Part shown: positions 23,679 to 34,448 of the stretch, in pieces
Layout: each line of letters starts with the position of its first letter
Position numbering within the stretch: the first letter of the stretch is position 1
NCBI RefSeq assembly: GCF_010726765.1
Contig: NZ_AP022601.1
Location: 2,170,001 to 2,234,000 of the forward strand
Length of the DNA: 64,000 nucleotides
Origin: Mycobacterium gallinarum
GTDB lineage: Bacteria > Actinomycetota > Actinomycetes > Mycobacteriales > Mycobacteriaceae
Direction: 5' to 3'
Notes under the pieces: model-generated
Seen by the model: the letters and a program-made list of their open reading frames with translations, nothing else
Told to the model about the DNA's origin: nothing
Database searches by the model: none
Position numbers and translations under genes: made by a program

Positions 23679-25601
23679 ATGACCACCACTGCGGAACATC
23701 TACGCAACGCCCTCGACGGCCGCTGGCGCGATGTGAAGAACCAGATGCGCGAGGAACTCTCCAGCGAGGTCTTCAAACCGCACTACACACCGAACACCGT
23801 CATCGCCCGCACGAAGGTGGGCGAGCAGTTGAAGATCATGGCCGCACAGGGCGCGGCCGAAGACGGGTTCAAGAAGGAGCACGGCGGCAACGGCGACGTC
23901 GGCGCGGCGGTGACCCAGATCGAGATGCTCGCCATGTCCGACCTGTCGCTGATGGTCAAGGCCGGCGTGCAGTGGGGTCTGTTCGGCGGTGCCATCGAGA
24001 ACCTCGGCACCGAACGCCACCACGAGGCGTTCGTACAGCGGATCATCGACCTGGACCTGCTGGGCTGCTTCGCGATGACCGAGACCGGTCACGGCAGCGA
24101 CGTGCAGGCGCTGGAGACCACCGCCACCTACGATCCCGCCACGCAAGAATTCGTGATCGACTCCCCCACCCGCACGTCGCGCAAGGACTACATAGGCGGC
24201 GCCGCCGAAACAGCCCGTGTCGCAGCGGTTTTCGCACAGCTGATCACTCCCGACGGCGAGGGGCACGGGGTGCACTGTTTCGTGGTGCCGATCCGCGACG
24301 ACGAGGGCAACGATCTGCCGGGCGTGACCACCAGTGACTGCCACTACAAGGGCGGCTTGCCCGGGGTGGACAACGGACGCATCCAGTTCGACCACGTCCG
24401 CATCCCACGCGAGAACCTGCTCAACAAGTACGCCGATGTCGCCGAGGACGGGACGTACACCTCGCCGATCGAAAATCCCAACCGGCGGTTCTTCACGATG
24501 CTCGGGACACTGATCCGCGGCAGGGTCACCGTCGGCGGGAGTGCGGGCGCGGCCGCGCGCGTCGCGCTGGACATCGCGACCCGATACGCGTTGGAACGCA
24601 GGCAGTTCGAGGCGCCCGGCGCGGACCGCGAGGTGCTGATCATGGACTACCTGGTGCATCAGCGGCGGTTGTTCCCGCTGATCGCGAAGTCCTATGCACT
24701 TCAGTTCGCGCAGAACGAGCTCGTCGCCAAGTGTCACGAGTTGCAGACGGCTGACGACCCCGACGCCGAGGAACAGCGTGAGCTCGAGTCGCGGGCGGCA
24801 GGATTGAAGGCCGCCAACACCTGGCATGCCACCCGAGCGATCCAGGAGGCGCGTGAAGCCTGCGGTGGCGCAGGTTATCTCGCCGAGAACCGGCTGATCG
24901 CGTTGAAGGCCGACACCGACGTGTTCACCACCTTCGAGGGTGACAACCACGTGCTGACCCAGCTCGTCGCCAAAGAACTGCTGACCGCCTACGCCGACGA
25001 CATCAAGGGCATGAGCCCGGTCGAATGGGTGCGGTTCGCGGCCAACTTCGCCGGCGAGCGGGTGCTCAAACGCACTGCGGCCGAGACGATCATGCAGACC
25101 ATCCTCGACACCCGGCAGGACAACGAAGAAGAAGGCAGCCTCTTCAACCGCGGCACCCAGGTCAAGATGTTCGAGGACCGCGAGCAGTACATCCTGGCGA
25201 CGGTGGCCCGACGCCTGCAGGGCAAGTCCAAGGAGATGAGCGCCTTCGATGCGTTCAACTCTGTGCAGGACCACGTGTTGCACGCCGCGCGCGCGCATAT
25301 AGAGCGCATCATCCTCGAGGCGTTCGTGGCGGGCGTCGACTCGTGCGAGGACGACGAGGCGCGCGAGATCCTCAACATGGTGTGCGACCTGTATGCGCTC
25401 TCGGTGATCGAGGAAGACAGAGCCTGGTTCATGGAGCACCGTTTCCTGTCGACCGAACGCGCCAAGGCCGTCACTCGCGGCGTCAACGAGCGGTGCCGCA
25501 ACCTGCGTCCCTACGCGGAGTTACTGGTCGACGGCTTTGGCATACCGGAGCAGCTTCGCTACGCCGAGATGCTGCATCCGGAAAACATCATCGACACATA
25601 G
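23679..25601 (+). CDS. Acyl-CoA oxidase/dehydrogenase-like flavoprotein
   Basis: The 640-residue protein has the acyl-CoA dehydrogenase fold extended to acyl-CoA oxidase length. Motifs are FAMTETGHGSDVQALETTA (middle domain), ACGGAGYLAENRL and TTFEGDNHVL, where the Glu is the likely catalytic base. A second helical domain of about 200 residues follows. Bacterial members of this group act on fatty acyl-CoA, and whether they use oxygen or an electron-transfer flavoprotein cannot be told from sequence alone. It is divergent from the VIT-type gene. A GCACCA/TGGTGC hairpin (25602-25626) follows directly after the stop. Confidence 0.8.
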   Translation: MTTTAEHLRNALDGRWRDVKNQMREELSSEVFKPHYTPNTVIARTKVGEQLKIMAAQGAAEDGFKKEHGGNGDVGAAVTQIEMLAMSDLSLMVKAGVQWGLFGGAIENLGTERHHEAFVQRIIDLDLLGCFAMTETGHGSDVQALETTATYDPATQEFVIDSPTRTSRKDYIGGAAETARVAAVFAQLITPDGEGHGVHCFVVPIRDDEGNDLPGVTTSDCHYKGGLPGVDNGRIQFDHVRIPRENLLNKYADVAEDGTYTSPIENPNRRFFTMLGTLIRGRVTVGGSAGAAARVALDIATRYALERRQFEAPGADREVLIMDYLVHQRRLFPLIAKSYALQFAQNELVAKCHELQTADDPDAEEQRELESRAAGLKAANTWHATRAIQEAREACGGAGYLAENRLIALKADTDVFTTFEGDNHVLTQLVAKELLTAYADDIKGMSPVEWVRFAANFAGERVLKRTAAETIMQTILDTRQDNEEEGSLFNRGTQVKMFEDREQYILATVARRLQGKSKEMSAFDAFNSVQDHVLHAARAHIERIILEAFVAGVDSCEDDEAREILNMVCDLYALSVIEEDRAWFMEHRFLSTERAKAVTRGVNERCRNLRPYAELLVDGFGIPEQLRYAEMLHPENIIDT

Positions 25602-25732
25602 GCACCATCCGCCCCATTGGTGGTGCTGCGCGTCACAATTCCGGCGAATTCTGAGATGCTTCATGGCAGACGCTGACAGAATTCAGCATCGCTGGTCCGA
25701 GCGGACCTGCCAGGCACCAGGGGAGGTAATTG

Positions 25733-26572
25733 ATGTTCTCGTTCCGCCCGTCCAGGTTTGGTCTTTCGGTTGCTGTCGTCGCGGCCGCAACCGCGGTCGT
25801 CGGTGCCCTCGCGCCGCCGGCCCAGGCCTTCCAAATCCAGAACCATGAGCGCGTCACCCGCGATGCGCTACAACCCCTCGGGGTTGATCAGACTGCGATC
25901 GCCCAAATTCTGGTTGGCCCGCCGCCGGGCGCCGGTGCGGTCGGTAGCGACGCGTTCTTCGCCGACGAGTTCCGCCACATCGACGGCGCCAACAATCCCG
26001 TCGAGATCTGCAACATGACGCAGGAGGCGTGGAATTTCTTCACGCCGGTCATCCTGGCCGGTGCCCGGCCCGCGGGCCCCGGTGGCAGCGACCTGGTCGA
26101 CGGTCCGGGCGCCCGCGCCGCCTTCGGCGGGCTCGCGCACGCGGTGCAGGACTTCTACTCCCACTCCAATTGGGTCGAAGACAACATCGCGATCAACCAG
26201 CCGGACCGGATGCCGCCCCCGCTGATGCCCACCTGCGACCCTGCAGCCTTCCCGCCGGGCCTGCACACCGGCTACTTCGACGTTTTGGCCAACCACGACG
26301 ACCTGTTGGGTGGCTGCCCTCCAGGTGGTCCGCCGCCGGGAGTCGTCGAATGCCACTCCACGCTGAACAAGGACGCCTGGAACAGCCCGCGCGGCATGAT
26401 CCAGGTCCCGGGCAGCAACCCGCCGATCAACAACTTCGATTTGGCGGCGCGATTGGCCACCACCGCGACCGTCGATCTGTACAACCAGATTCGCGAGCTG
26501 GTGTCCGCTAACGCCGGACCCTGCGCCGCTGACAACCTGTTCCAGGCCGATCGTCGTCAAGCCTGCTGGTAG
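25733..26572 (+). CDS. Secreted HET-C/phospholipase-C-like protein
   Basis: The 279-residue protein has a cleavable signal peptide (FGLSVAVVAAATAVVGALAP then AQAF). After it come NHERVTRDAL and AFGGLAHAVQDFYSHSNWVEDN. The His-Asp-His-Trp-Glu pattern is typical of the HET-C and zinc-dependent phospholipase C/nuclease fold, which binds three zinc ions. Four Cys in the C-terminal half may form disulfides. It could be a secreted phospholipase or nuclease. ATG 25733 is used because GGGAGG lies six bases upstream. No partner is adjacent. Confidence 0.7.
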   Translation: MFSFRPSRFGLSVAVVAAATAVVGALAPPAQAFQIQNHERVTRDALQPLGVDQTAIAQILVGPPPGAGAVGSDAFFADEFRHIDGANNPVEICNMTQEAWNFFTPVILAGARPAGPGGSDLVDGPGARAAFGGLAHAVQDFYSHSNWVEDNIAINQPDRMPPPLMPTCDPAAFPPGLHTGYFDVLANHDDLLGGCPPGGPPPGVVECHSTLNKDAWNSPRGMIQVPGSNPPINNFDLAARLATTATVDLYNQIRELVSANAGPCAADNLFQADRRQACW

Positions 26573-26588
26573 TCAATTGCCTCGCATG

Positions 26589-26619
26589 TACTGGGGCTTC
26601 GCGGCGCGAAGCCTCAGTA
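26589..26619. terminator. 14-bp hairpin terminator
   Basis: 26589-26602 pairs with 26606-26619, with one G-T wobble, around the loop GGC. It lies between the HET-C-like gene and a small leftward gene and could end both. Confidence 0.6.
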
Positions 26620-26630
26620 CGCGTAGGTAA

Positions 26631-26804
26631 TCAACTGGCCAGCTCCGCGGTGGCATGACCCACCGGGATGTGCTCCCATGCGTCGAGGTCGGGTTCGAAG
26701 GCGTCGGCGAAAGCCTGAGCGATCTGCGTGGCGTATGCGGAATGAGCGATGGCTGCGGCCATCGCGGTTCCGAGGATCCAGGGTGAGGTGCGTCGTATCA
26801 ACAT
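26631..26804 (-). CDS. Possible small exported protein
   Basis: An open frame of 57 residues starts at ATG 26804: MLIRRTSPWILGTAMAAAIA, then HSAYATQIAQAFADAFEPDL. The N-terminus resembles a signal peptide with cleavage after AYA. The remainder is acidic. No good ribosome-binding site is seen, and the frame falls below usual size cut-offs. Support is composition plus the terminator just past its stop. It could be chance. Confidence 0.4.
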   Translation of the reverse strand: MLIRRTSPWILGTAMAAAIAHSAYATQIAQAFADAFEPDLDAWEHIPVGHATAELAS

Positions 26805-26888
26805 GCGCTAAAGATTGGGACGCGCGCCTTGGAGAGTTCTTGGCAAGATGGGCGATACCCGACGGCATCATCCGTTCGATGGATCTTG

Positions 26889-26961
<73 letters not shown>

Positions 26962-27109
26962 CGGCTCACCCGCGACGTGTTCATCAGCGCGGGCCGAGGC
27001 ATGACTCTAGCGCACCTCCCGCTCGCATCGCCAATGCGCCTCCGCCCCACACGCACCCAGGGATGTGAGGCAGGATGGTGGAATCGCACCGTCGTCCGGG
27101 AGGGGTCTA

Positions 27110-27364
27110 GTGATCCGGTATGTCGCCGTACTGGCTGTCGGCTACGTGTTGGGTACGAAGGCAGGCCGACGCCGGTATGAACAGATTGCCGGGACATACC
27201 GGGCGGTCACCGAGAGCCCGGCCGCCAAAGCGGTGATCGATGCGGGGCGTCGCAAGATCGCGGATCGGGTGTCACCGGACCCACATTTGGTCACGCTGTC
27301 AGAGATCGACCACGGAACGACCGTGATCGGGCCGGAGGCCGTGCCGAAGGGCCGGCAGCGCTAG
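27110..27364 (+). CDS. Rv2342-like small membrane protein
   Basis: The 84-residue protein begins with one hydrophobic helix (IRYVAVLAVGYVLGTKAG) followed by a basic helix RRRYEQIAGTYRAV and a soluble tail. GGGAGGGG lies six bases before GTG 27110, which sets the start; the longer frame from 27065 has no such site. The length and its place before dnaG fit Rv2342, a conserved mycobacterial protein of unknown function. Its stop directly abuts the stop of the next, convergent gene. Confidence 0.75.
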   Translation: MIRYVAVLAVGYVLGTKAGRRRYEQIAGTYRAVTESPAAKAVIDAGRRKIADRVSPDPHLVTLSEIDHGTTVIGPEAVPKGRQR

Positions 27365-27676
27365 TTAGGGCGCGTATGGCTCGGTGATGGTGCGGCCCGG
27401 GATCAGGGGGCCGGTGGAGAAGCCCGCGCCGTTCGATCCGTTGCCGCCTTCGAACCCGAATTCCGGGGTACCGATGTTCACTCCGTTGCCGTTGGAGTAA
27501 CCCAGGCACTTGCCATCTTCCGCGTTGCCGAACCACGCCAGACAGCCGGGAGGCAGTGCCACATTCTCAATCGCATCGCTTGTCAGCGCGGACGCTGCGA
27601 AGGGCGCCGCGACGGCGGCGACCGCAAACGCACCTACGGCAATGAGCCGACGTGCCTGGTTCTTGGTCGATGTCAC
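27365..27676 (-). CDS. Small secreted Gly/Asn-rich protein
   Basis: The 103-residue product has a signal peptide (LIAVGAFAVAAVAAPFAASA) and a mature chain of about 75 residues with two Cys (PPGCLAWFGNAEDGKCLGY), likely a disulfide loop, then a flexible Gly/Asn-rich tail. AAAGG precedes the GTG start at 27676. The family is unnamed to me; short exported proteins like this are common in mycobacteria. It is convergent with the Rv2342-like gene, stops adjoining. Confidence 0.65.
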   Translation of the reverse strand: MTSTKNQARRLIAVGAFAVAAVAAPFAASALTSDAIENVALPPGCLAWFGNAEDGKCLGYSNGNGVNIGTPEFGFEGGNGSNGAGFSTGPLIPGRTITEPYAP

Positions 27677-27742
27677 GAATGAGCCTTTCTTAACCGTTCC
27701 CCGACGGTTGATCGCGCGCCTACCCTATCGCGTTACGCGGTG

Positions 27743-29680
27743 TCACGCAGTGAGGTCGTCGCCGCTGGCCTGTTCCAGCAGGCTGCGGCGATAGGCCTCC
27801 ATGGCGACCAGGTCCCCGAACAGAGCGTGATACTCGTCGCCCTGCTCAACCGGCGACATGCGCTGCAGCTTGGATTTGACCTCGGCGATCTGCCGTCCGA
27901 CCCACACTTCCTGCAGCCTCGCCATTACTCCGGCGATGTAGCGCCGCATCTTCTCGTCGTCGTCGACATTGATGGTTTCCACGCCGAGCTCGTTGACCAA
28001 GCCCGCGGCTGCCTCGGACCCCGCATGTCCGCGCACCGCATCTATCCACTGCCCGCCGGACTGCCCCGCAGCCACACCCCCTGCGGCGTCGATCGCCTTT
28101 CGGACCGCGGCATAGCCGGGGTGGGTGAAGCTCTCGACGGTCAGCGAGTCGAACACCGGACCGGCCAGCGCCGGGTGTTGCAGCGCCGACTTGAGCGCCT
28201 CGCGCTGCGGCCACAGCGTCGGATCGGCCGGATCGGGACGCTCTGCCTTGGGCACAGCAGGACGCGCCTGCCGTGGTGCGCCGTGTTCTGCCGCAGCCGC
28301 GCGGCGCCGACCACCGCGCTCGGGCATACCGCGCTTCTGCGCTTCCTCGCGCACCCTGCCGATCACCTGCGCGACGTCGGCCCAACCGACCCAGCCCGCC
28401 ACGCGGCGCGCGTATTCGTCGCGCAACATGCTGTCCTTGATGCCGGCGACCATCGGCACGCATTGCCGCAAGGCGTTCACCCGGCCTTCGGCGCTGTCGA
28501 GGTCATGGTCGGCAAGGGCCGTGCGAATGGCGAACTCGAACAGCGGCGTGCGTCGCGCCACCAGATCCCGCAATGCCCCGTCGCCGAAATGGAGCCGGAT
28601 GTCACACGGATCCATCCCGGCCAATTTCTCCTCTGAGGCCACCGCGACGAACGACTGCCCGGCGAGATTCTGTTCACCCTCGAACGCCTTGACCGCCGCG
28701 GCGCGTCCTGCGGCGTCACCGTCGAAAACGTAGATCAGCTCACCGCGAAAGAAGTTGTCGTCCATCATGAGTCGCCGCAACATCGCCAAGTGCTCGTCAC
28801 CGAAGGCGGTGCCACAGGAGGCGACGGCCGTCGTCACGCCGGACAGGTGCATCGCCATCACGTCGGTGTAGCCCTCGACCACGACCGCCTGGTGTCCCTT
28901 GGCGATGTCGCGTTTGGCCAGATCGAGGCCGAACAACACCGACGACTTCTTGTACAGCACGGTCTCCGGGGTGTTGATGTACTTCGCTTCCATCTGGTCG
29001 TCGTCGAAGATCCGGCGGGCGCCGAAGCCGATCACTTCCCCACCGCTGGCGCGGATCGGCCACAGCAGGCGACGGTGGAAGCGATCCATCGGGCCGCGTC
29101 GGCCCTCGCGAGACAAGCCCGCGGCCTCCAGCTCCTTGAACTCAAAACCCTTGCGCATCAAGTGCTTTGTCAGCGTCTCCCACCCCGACGGGGCGAAACC
29201 GCAGCCGAACCTCGCCGCGGCGTCCGCGTCGAAGTTGCGCTCGATCAGGTACTCGCGCGCCGGTGCGGCCTCGTCGGACTTCAGCGCCTCGGCGTAAAAC
29301 TCCTGGGCGGCGGCGTTGGCCGCCAGCAGCCGGCTGCGACTGCCGCGGTCGCGCTGCACGTTGGTCGTCGAGCCGCCGGTATAGGTGACGGTGTAGCCGA
29401 CGCGGTCGGCCAGCAGTTCGACGGCCTCGACGAAACTGACATGCTCGATCTTCTGGACGAAGGCATAGACGTCGCCACCCTCGCCGCAGCCGAAGCAGTG
29501 GAAGTGCCCGTGGTTGGGCCGCACATGAAACGACGGAGACTTCTCGTCGTGGAACGGGCAGAGGCCCTTCAGCGAGTCCGCACCCGCCCGGCGCAACTGC
29601 ACGTAGTCGCCGACGACCTCCTCGATGCGTACGCGTTCACGGATGGCCGCGATGTCACGATCGGGGATGCGGCCGGCCAC
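27743..29680 (-). CDS. dnaG: DNA primase DnaG
   Basis: The 645-residue primase makes RNA primers for replication. The N-terminal CHC2 zinc finger reads CPFHDEKSPSFHV and then CFGCGEGGD (about 40-65). The TOPRIM catalytic core has VVVEGYTDVMAMH with the conserved Glu and VFDGDAAGRAA with the metal-binding Asp pair. The C-terminal helicase-binding domain covers about the last 150 residues and is Ala/Glu rich. Length and order fit Rv2343c. The dgt gene is immediately upstream, 40 bases away, on the same strand, and the two may be cotranscribed. Confidence 0.95.
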   Translation of the reverse strand: MAGRIPDRDIAAIRERVRIEEVVGDYVQLRRAGADSLKGLCPFHDEKSPSFHVRPNHGHFHCFGCGEGGDVYAFVQKIEHVSFVEAVELLADRVGYTVTYTGGSTTNVQRDRGSRSRLLAANAAAQEFYAEALKSDEAAPAREYLIERNFDADAAARFGCGFAPSGWETLTKHLMRKGFEFKELEAAGLSREGRRGPMDRFHRRLLWPIRASGGEVIGFGARRIFDDDQMEAKYINTPETVLYKKSSVLFGLDLAKRDIAKGHQAVVVEGYTDVMAMHLSGVTTAVASCGTAFGDEHLAMLRRLMMDDNFFRGELIYVFDGDAAGRAAAVKAFEGEQNLAGQSFVAVASEEKLAGMDPCDIRLHFGDGALRDLVARRTPLFEFAIRTALADHDLDSAEGRVNALRQCVPMVAGIKDSMLRDEYARRVAGWVGWADVAQVIGRVREEAQKRGMPERGGRRRAAAAEHGAPRQARPAVPKAERPDPADPTLWPQREALKSALQHPALAGPVFDSLTVESFTHPGYAAVRKAIDAAGGVAAGQSGGQWIDAVRGHAGSEAAAGLVNELGVETINVDDDEKMRRYIAGVMARLQEVWVGRQIAEVKSKLQRMSPVEQGDEYHALFGDLVAMEAYRRSLLEQASGDDLTA

Positions 29681-29720
29681 CGGGCCAGTCTAGAGCGCCC
29701 GGCGTCGCGCGCGATCAGGC

Positions 29721-30977
29721 TTAGGCCGGTTCCAAGCGCTCCAATCGCCCCTCGGTGAATGAAGCGACCTGGTCGATGACGACCCTCATCCGGGCGCCGT
29801 CGGACTCGGCGGCGTTGTACGCGGGGACGAAGATCGGATCGAGCGTGGCGGGTGCGCCGGCCAGCGTCCACTCCACGACGCGGTGCACGCGTTCGCGCTG
29901 TTGTGCCTGGAGTTCCAGGTGCCGTGGATCGGACATGATGAACTGCAGCGCCAAGATCTTGAGCACCGCCACCTCTGCCCTGACCAGCCCCGGCACCCGA
30001 AGCTCGGCCTGGTACCGCACCAGCGGCCCCGTTCCGGCCACCTCCCTGGTCGCCGCGATGGCCGCGGACGCGAATCGTCCGACCAGTTCACTGGTCAGTC
30101 GCTTGAGCGCGACCGACGCGGCCAATGTGCCGTCGTACTTGCCGACGGCCGCGACGACGGGCAGATTCGACAGCCGGCCTGCGGCGGCCACCAGATCGTC
30201 GGAGCGCAGTCCGGCCCCCATCCCGCTCGATTCGCCGAGGCGCCCCAGCACAGTGGCCGCGTCGTCATCGGCCAGCACCCGCATGTCGATACGGCCCGAG
30301 ACGACACCGTCCTCGACGTCGTGCACCGAGTAGGCCACGTCGTCGGCCCAGTCCATGACCTGCGCCTCCAGGCACGGCTTTTCCTCCGGCACACCCGAGC
30401 GCAGCCAGTCCGCGGCGGCCGCGTCGTCCTCGTAAAACCCGAACTTGCGCCGCTGACCGCCGCGGCGCCACGGATACTTCGTCACCGCATCCAGCCCCGC
30501 GCGAGTGAGGTTCAATCCGGCGCTGTGACCTTGCGGGCCAAGAACTTTGGGTTCCAGCCGGGTCAGGATACGGAAGTTCTGCGCATTCGCCTCGAAGCCG
30601 CCGCATTCCGCGGCGATCTCGTCGAGGGCGCGTTCGCCGTTGTGACCGTACGGTGGATGGCCGATGTCGTGGGCCAGCCCGGCCATGTCGACGAGGTCGG
30701 GGTCGCAGCCCAGACCGATGGCCATACCGCGGCCGATCTGCGCCACCTCCAACGAATGGGTCAACCGGGTGCGCGGCGTCTCCCCTTGGCGCGGCCCCAC
30801 CACCTGGGTCTTGTCGGCCAGCCTGCGTAGCGCGGCGCAATGCAGCACCCGGGCGCGGTCGCGCGCGAAATCGGTGCGGTGCTCGGTGTCGGTGCCCGGC
30901 AACGCGGCAGCTTTCGGCGGCTCGACCACCAGCCGCTCGCGGTCGAACTTGTCGTAGAGATCCTGATTCGCTGCCAC
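29721..30977 (-). CDS. dgt: dGTP triphosphohydrolase-like HD protein
   Basis: The 418-residue HD-domain phosphohydrolase removes triphosphate from dNTPs, controlling nucleotide pools. The HD metal residues appear in [16 protein letters not shown] and [17 protein letters not shown], with the third Asp in [19 protein letters not shown] 30977 is preferred; longer frames overlap the divergent gene start at 31012. The order dgt-dnaG matches Rv2344c-Rv2343c. In bacteria some members need activation by other nucleotides, and this one's preferred dNTP is not visible. Confidence 0.9.
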   Translation of the reverse strand: MAANQDLYDKFDRERLVVEPPKAAALPGTDTEHRTDFARDRARVLHCAALRRLADKTQVVGPRQGETPRTRLTHSLEVAQIGRGMAIGLGCDPDLVDMAGLAHDIGHPPYGHNGERALDEIAAECGGFEANAQNFRILTRLEPKVLGPQGHSAGLNLTRAGLDAVTKYPWRRGGQRRKFGFYEDDAAAADWLRSGVPEEKPCLEAQVMDWADDVAYSVHDVEDGVVSGRIDMRVLADDDAATVLGRLGESSGMGAGLRSDDLVAAAGRLSNLPVVAAVGKYDGTLAASVALKRLTSELVGRFASAAIAATREVAGTGPLVRYQAELRVPGLVRAEVAVLKILALQFIMSDPRHLELQAQQRERVHRVVEWTLAGAPATLDPIFVPAYNAAESDGARMRVVIDQVASFTEGRLERLEPA

Positions 30978-30998
30978 CGCCGCACAGTCTGCCAGTAC

Positions 30999-31004
30999 TA
31001 GATT
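30999..31004 (+). promoter_or_regulatory. -10 element for the TPM-domain gene
   Basis: TAGATT matches TANNNT and lies seven bases before ATG 31012, with no ribosome-binding site between, pointing to leaderless transcription. The divergent dgt start is only 34 bases away. Confidence 0.4.
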
Positions 31005-31011
31005 GACGACC

Positions 31012-33021
31012 ATGCGCATCGCCCGCTTGCTCAGCGTCGTGCTCGCAATGCTGACCGCCGCCCTCGTACTCGCTCCGGCCACTGCCGCCGAACCACCCTT
31101 CCGCGTGCCGGACTACGTCACCGACCGGTCAGACGTGCTGTCAGCCGATCAACGTGCGCAGGTCGAGGGTGCGGTGGACAACCTATACAACGAGCGCCGC
31201 GTCCGACTGTGGGTCGTCTACGTCGACAGTTTCGACCAGGATCCGGTCGGCTGGGCCCGCGTCACGATGCAGATCAGCAGCTTCGGCGACTACGACGCAC
31301 TGTTGGCAGTCGCCACCGTCGAACGGTCCTACGCGTTCCTCGTGCCGTCGACCGTGGCCAGCCAGTCCGAGGCGAGCGCATTGCAGCGCAACGAGATCGA
31401 GCCGCAATTGCGGCAGAGAGACTGGGCGGGTGCCGCGGTGGCCGCCGCAGACGGGTTGGTCACGCCATCGGCGGCGACGCCCGGCGCGGCCATCTCGTGG
31501 CTGGGGATAGTCATCGTGCTGCTGATCATCGCGGTGATCGTGCTTGCGCTCGTCCTGTGGTCGCGGCGGCGGCGGCGCCAGCGGCGCGAAGCCGAGTTCG
31601 CGGCGGCCAAGCGGGTGGATCCGTCCGACCCCAACGCGTTGGCCGCTGTCCCGATCGACGCGCTCGATGATCTGTCCAAGATGATGGTGGTCGACGTCGA
31701 CAACGCGCTACGAACCAGCGACAGCGAATTGGCTTTGGCTGTTGAAGAATTCGGCACCGCGCAGACCGAATCGTTCAGTCGCGCCGTCAGCAACGCCAGG
31801 ACGACGCTGGCGCAAGCGTTCAACGTCCGGCAGATCCTCGACGACTCCATCCCCGAGACACAGGCACAGCGCCGCGACCTGCTGACCCGCGTGGTCGTCG
31901 CCGCCGCCAAGGCCGACCGCGAACTGGAGGCGCAATCAGAGGCCTTCGACAAACTGCGCGATCTGGTGATCAACGCACCGACCAGGCTGGACACCCTGAC
32001 CCAACAGATGGTCGACCTCACCGCCCGGCTCGAGCCGTCGGAACAAGCGCTGGCAACGCTGCACAACCAATTCGACGCTGCCGCACTGACTTCGGTTGCC
32101 GAGAATGTAAGCACCGCACGGCAGCGGTTGGGTTTCGCGGATCAGAACATCACCACCGCCCGTAACCTCGTCGCCCGGCCGGTGGGCCAGCAAATGGGTC
32201 TGGTCGACGCCATCCGCGCCGCGGAATCGTCGCTGGGACAGGCGCGTTCGCTGTTGGATGCGATCGACAGCGCAGGTGTCGACATCAACCGCGCCGTCGC
32301 GGCGCTCCCCGACGCCATCGCCGACGTCCAGAACGGTGTCAACCAGGCCAACGGACTACTACAGCAGGGCAAGACCACTCACCAGGCTGAGCTCACCGCG
32401 GCGCGCGACCAGGCCGCGGCCGGTATCGCCGACGCGCAAAAGAACGGCGGCACCGACCCGCTGGGCGCGTTCACGCGTCTGACCAGAGCCGACGCCGAGC
32501 TGGATCGGCTGCTGGCTACGGTTCTCGAGGAACAAGAAGCCATCAAACGCCTCGGCAGGGCATTCGATCAGGCGCTGTTCTCCGCTCAGTCTCGCGTCCG
32601 GGGCGTGTCGGACTTCATCGACACGCGCCGCGGCAGCATCGGGCCGGAGGCCCGCACCAGGCTCGCCGAAGCCGTCCGCCAGCTGCAGGCCGCGCAGGAC
32701 AAGCGGGCGACGAACATCAGCGAGGCGATCGCTCACGCCAACGGCGCCGACATGCTGGCCGGGCAGGCGCAGACGCTGGCGAGCAACGACGTCGCGGCCG
32801 CGCAGCGGCACTACACGTCGGGCTGGGGCGGCGGCGGCAGCGGCTCCAATATGGGCGGTGTTATCGGCGGCATCATCATCGGCAACATCCTCAGCGGCGC
32901 GCTGCGCGGCGGCTTCAGCGGCGGTTTCGGCGGCGGGCTTGGGATGGGCCGGTCAACGTCGTTCGGCGGGTCGTCACGATCGTCGGGCCGCAGCTACAGC
33001 GGCGGCGGCGGCCGCTTCTAG
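31012..33021 (+). CDS. TPM-domain exported/membrane protein (Rv2345-like)
   Basis: The 669-residue protein has a signal sequence, then a TPM domain ([36 protein letters not shown]), one membrane helix near 165-187 with cytoplasmic [12 protein letters not shown], about 350 residues of coiled coil rich in Ala, Gln and Asp, and a Gly/Ser-rich tail ending GGGGRF. TPM domains are found in chaperone-like and phosphatase-like proteins of photosystem repair and envelope stress; function in mycobacteria is unknown. It matches Rv2345 in order and length. Its stop shares the CTAG with the stop of convergent glyS. Confidence 0.8.
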   Translation: MRIARLLSVVLAMLTAALVLAPATAAEPPFRVPDYVTDRSDVLSADQRAQVEGAVDNLYNERRVRLWVVYVDSFDQDPVGWARVTMQISSFGDYDALLAVATVERSYAFLVPSTVASQSEASALQRNEIEPQLRQRDWAGAAVAAADGLVTPSAATPGAAISWLGIVIVLLIIAVIVLALVLWSRRRRRQRREAEFAAAKRVDPSDPNALAAVPIDALDDLSKMMVVDVDNALRTSDSELALAVEEFGTAQTESFSRAVSNARTTLAQAFNVRQILDDSIPETQAQRRDLLTRVVVAAAKADRELEAQSEAFDKLRDLVINAPTRLDTLTQQMVDLTARLEPSEQALATLHNQFDAAALTSVAENVSTARQRLGFADQNITTARNLVARPVGQQMGLVDAIRAAESSLGQARSLLDAIDSAGVDINRAVAALPDAIADVQNGVNQANGLLQQGKTTHQAELTAARDQAAAGIADAQKNGGTDPLGAFTRLTRADAELDRLLATVLEEQEAIKRLGRAFDQALFSAQSRVRGVSDFIDTRRGSIGPEARTRLAEAVRQLQAAQDKRATNISEAIAHANGADMLAGQAQTLASNDVAAAQRHYTSGWGGGGSGSNMGGVIGGIIIGNILSGALRGGFSGGFGGGLGMGRSTSFGGSSRSSGRSYSGGGGRF

Positions 33022-34415
33022 GCGCCCTTGAGCCGGATAGCGAGATAATCGCTGACGGCGTCGAGTGCCACGCGCTCCTGAGTCATGGCGTCGCGTTCGC
33101 GGATCGTCACGGCCTGGTCCTCGAGAGTGTCGAAATCGACCGTCACGCAGAACGGTGTGCCGATCTCGTCCTGGCGGCGGTAGCGCCGTCCGATGGCGCC
33201 CGCATCGTCGAACTCGACGTTCCAGGACTTGCGGAGCTCGGCGGCGAGATCACGCGCCTTCGGCGACAGCTGCTCGTTGCGTGACAGCGGCAGCACCGCG
33301 GCCTTGACCGGAGCCAACCGCGGATCGAGCCGGAGCACGGTGCGCTTGTCCACACCGCCCTTGGCGTTGGGCGCCTCGTCTTCGCGATACGCATCGACCA
33401 GGAACGCCATCAGCGACCGCGTCAGGCCGGCTGCGGGTTCGATGACGTAGGGCACGTACCTGGTTTCGGTCGCCTGGTCGTAGAACGACAGATCAACGCC
33501 GGAATGCTTTGAGTGCGTGGACAAGTCGAAGTTGGTCCGGTTCGCCACACCTTCGAGCTCACCCCACGGGTTGCCCTGGAAGCCGAACTTGTACTCGATG
33601 TCGACGGTTCTGTCGCTGTAGTGCGACAGCTTCTCCTTCGGATGCTCGTAGAGCCGCAGGTTGTCGCGGTCGATGCCGAGATCGACGTACCACTGCAGCC
33701 GCGTGTCGATCCAGTACTGGTGCCATTCGGGGGCGCTGTCGGGTTCGACGAAGAACTCCATCTCCATCTGTTCGAACTCGCGGGTGCGGAAGATGAAGTT
33801 GCCCGGCGTGATCTCGTTGCGGAAGCTCTTGCCGATCTGGCCGATGCCGAATGGCGGCTTCTTCCGCGCGGTGGTGACGACGTTCGCGAAGTTGACGAAG
33901 ATGCCCTGCGCAGTCTCTGGACGCAGATAGTGCAGGCCCTCCTCGGTCTCGATCGGGCCGAGGTAGGTCTTGAGCATCATGTTGAAGTCGCGCGGCTCGG
34001 TCCACTGCCCCTTGGTGCCGCAGTCCGGGCACGCGATCTCCGACATCGGCACGGTGTCTGGATCAACGGCGGTGTCGCGCGTCCCCTTCTTCTCGGCGTA
34101 CGCCTCCTGCATGTGGTCCTGACGGTGGCGCTTGTGGCAGTTCAGGCACTCGACGAGCGGGTCGTTGAACACCTCGACGTGCCCCGAGGCCACCCACACC
34201 TCGCGGGGCAGGATGATCGCGCTGTCCAAGCCGACGACGTCGTCGCGACCGGTGACGACCGAACGCCACCACTGGCGCTTGATGTTCTCCTTGAGCTCCA
34301 CTCCGAGTGGGCCGTAATCCCACGCCGACTTGGTGCCTCCATAGATCTCGCCGGACTGGAAGACGAGTCCACGACGCTTGGCGAGGTTGGCGACGGTGTC
34401 GATGATGGAAGCCAC
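33018..34415 (-). CDS. glyS: Glycyl-tRNA synthetase
   Basis: The 465-residue class II synthetase charges tRNA-Gly. Motif 2 reads [19 protein letters not shown] and motif 3 [14 protein letters not shown]. Two zinc-type Cys/His pairs ([10 protein letters not shown] and [10 protein letters not shown]) occur in the insertion, as in the alpha2-type enzyme. The C-terminal anticodon domain covers about the last 130 residues. GTG 34415 gives the expected N-terminus [20 protein letters not shown]. It equals Rv2357c by order. The start is 71 bases from the divergent smtB start. Its stop overlaps the stop of the convergent TPM gene (CTAG, 33018-33021). Confidence 0.95.
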   Translation of the reverse strand: MASIIDTVANLAKRRGLVFQSGEIYGGTKSAWDYGPLGVELKENIKRQWWRSVVTGRDDVVGLDSAIILPREVWVASGHVEVFNDPLVECLNCHKRHRQDHMQEAYAEKKGTRDTAVDPDTVPMSEIACPDCGTKGQWTEPRDFNMMLKTYLGPIETEEGLHYLRPETAQGIFVNFANVVTTARKKPPFGIGQIGKSFRNEITPGNFIFRTREFEQMEMEFFVEPDSAPEWHQYWIDTRLQWYVDLGIDRDNLRLYEHPKEKLSHYSDRTVDIEYKFGFQGNPWGELEGVANRTNFDLSTHSKHSGVDLSFYDQATETRYVPYVIEPAAGLTRSLMAFLVDAYREDEAPNAKGGVDKRTVLRLDPRLAPVKAAVLPLSRNEQLSPKARDLAAELRKSWNVEFDDAGAIGRRYRRQDEIGTPFCVTVDFDTLEDQAVTIRERDAMTQERVALDAVSDYLAIRLKGA

Positions 34416-34448
34416 GGGATAACACCCTAGCGAGAAGCGCGCACACGG

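Noticed and set aside
23700..25439. A 579-codon leftward frame opposite the acyl-CoA oxidase-like gene
   Set aside because: It is the antisense of a clear flavoprotein gene; its His/Arg/Val composition is that of a shadow frame.
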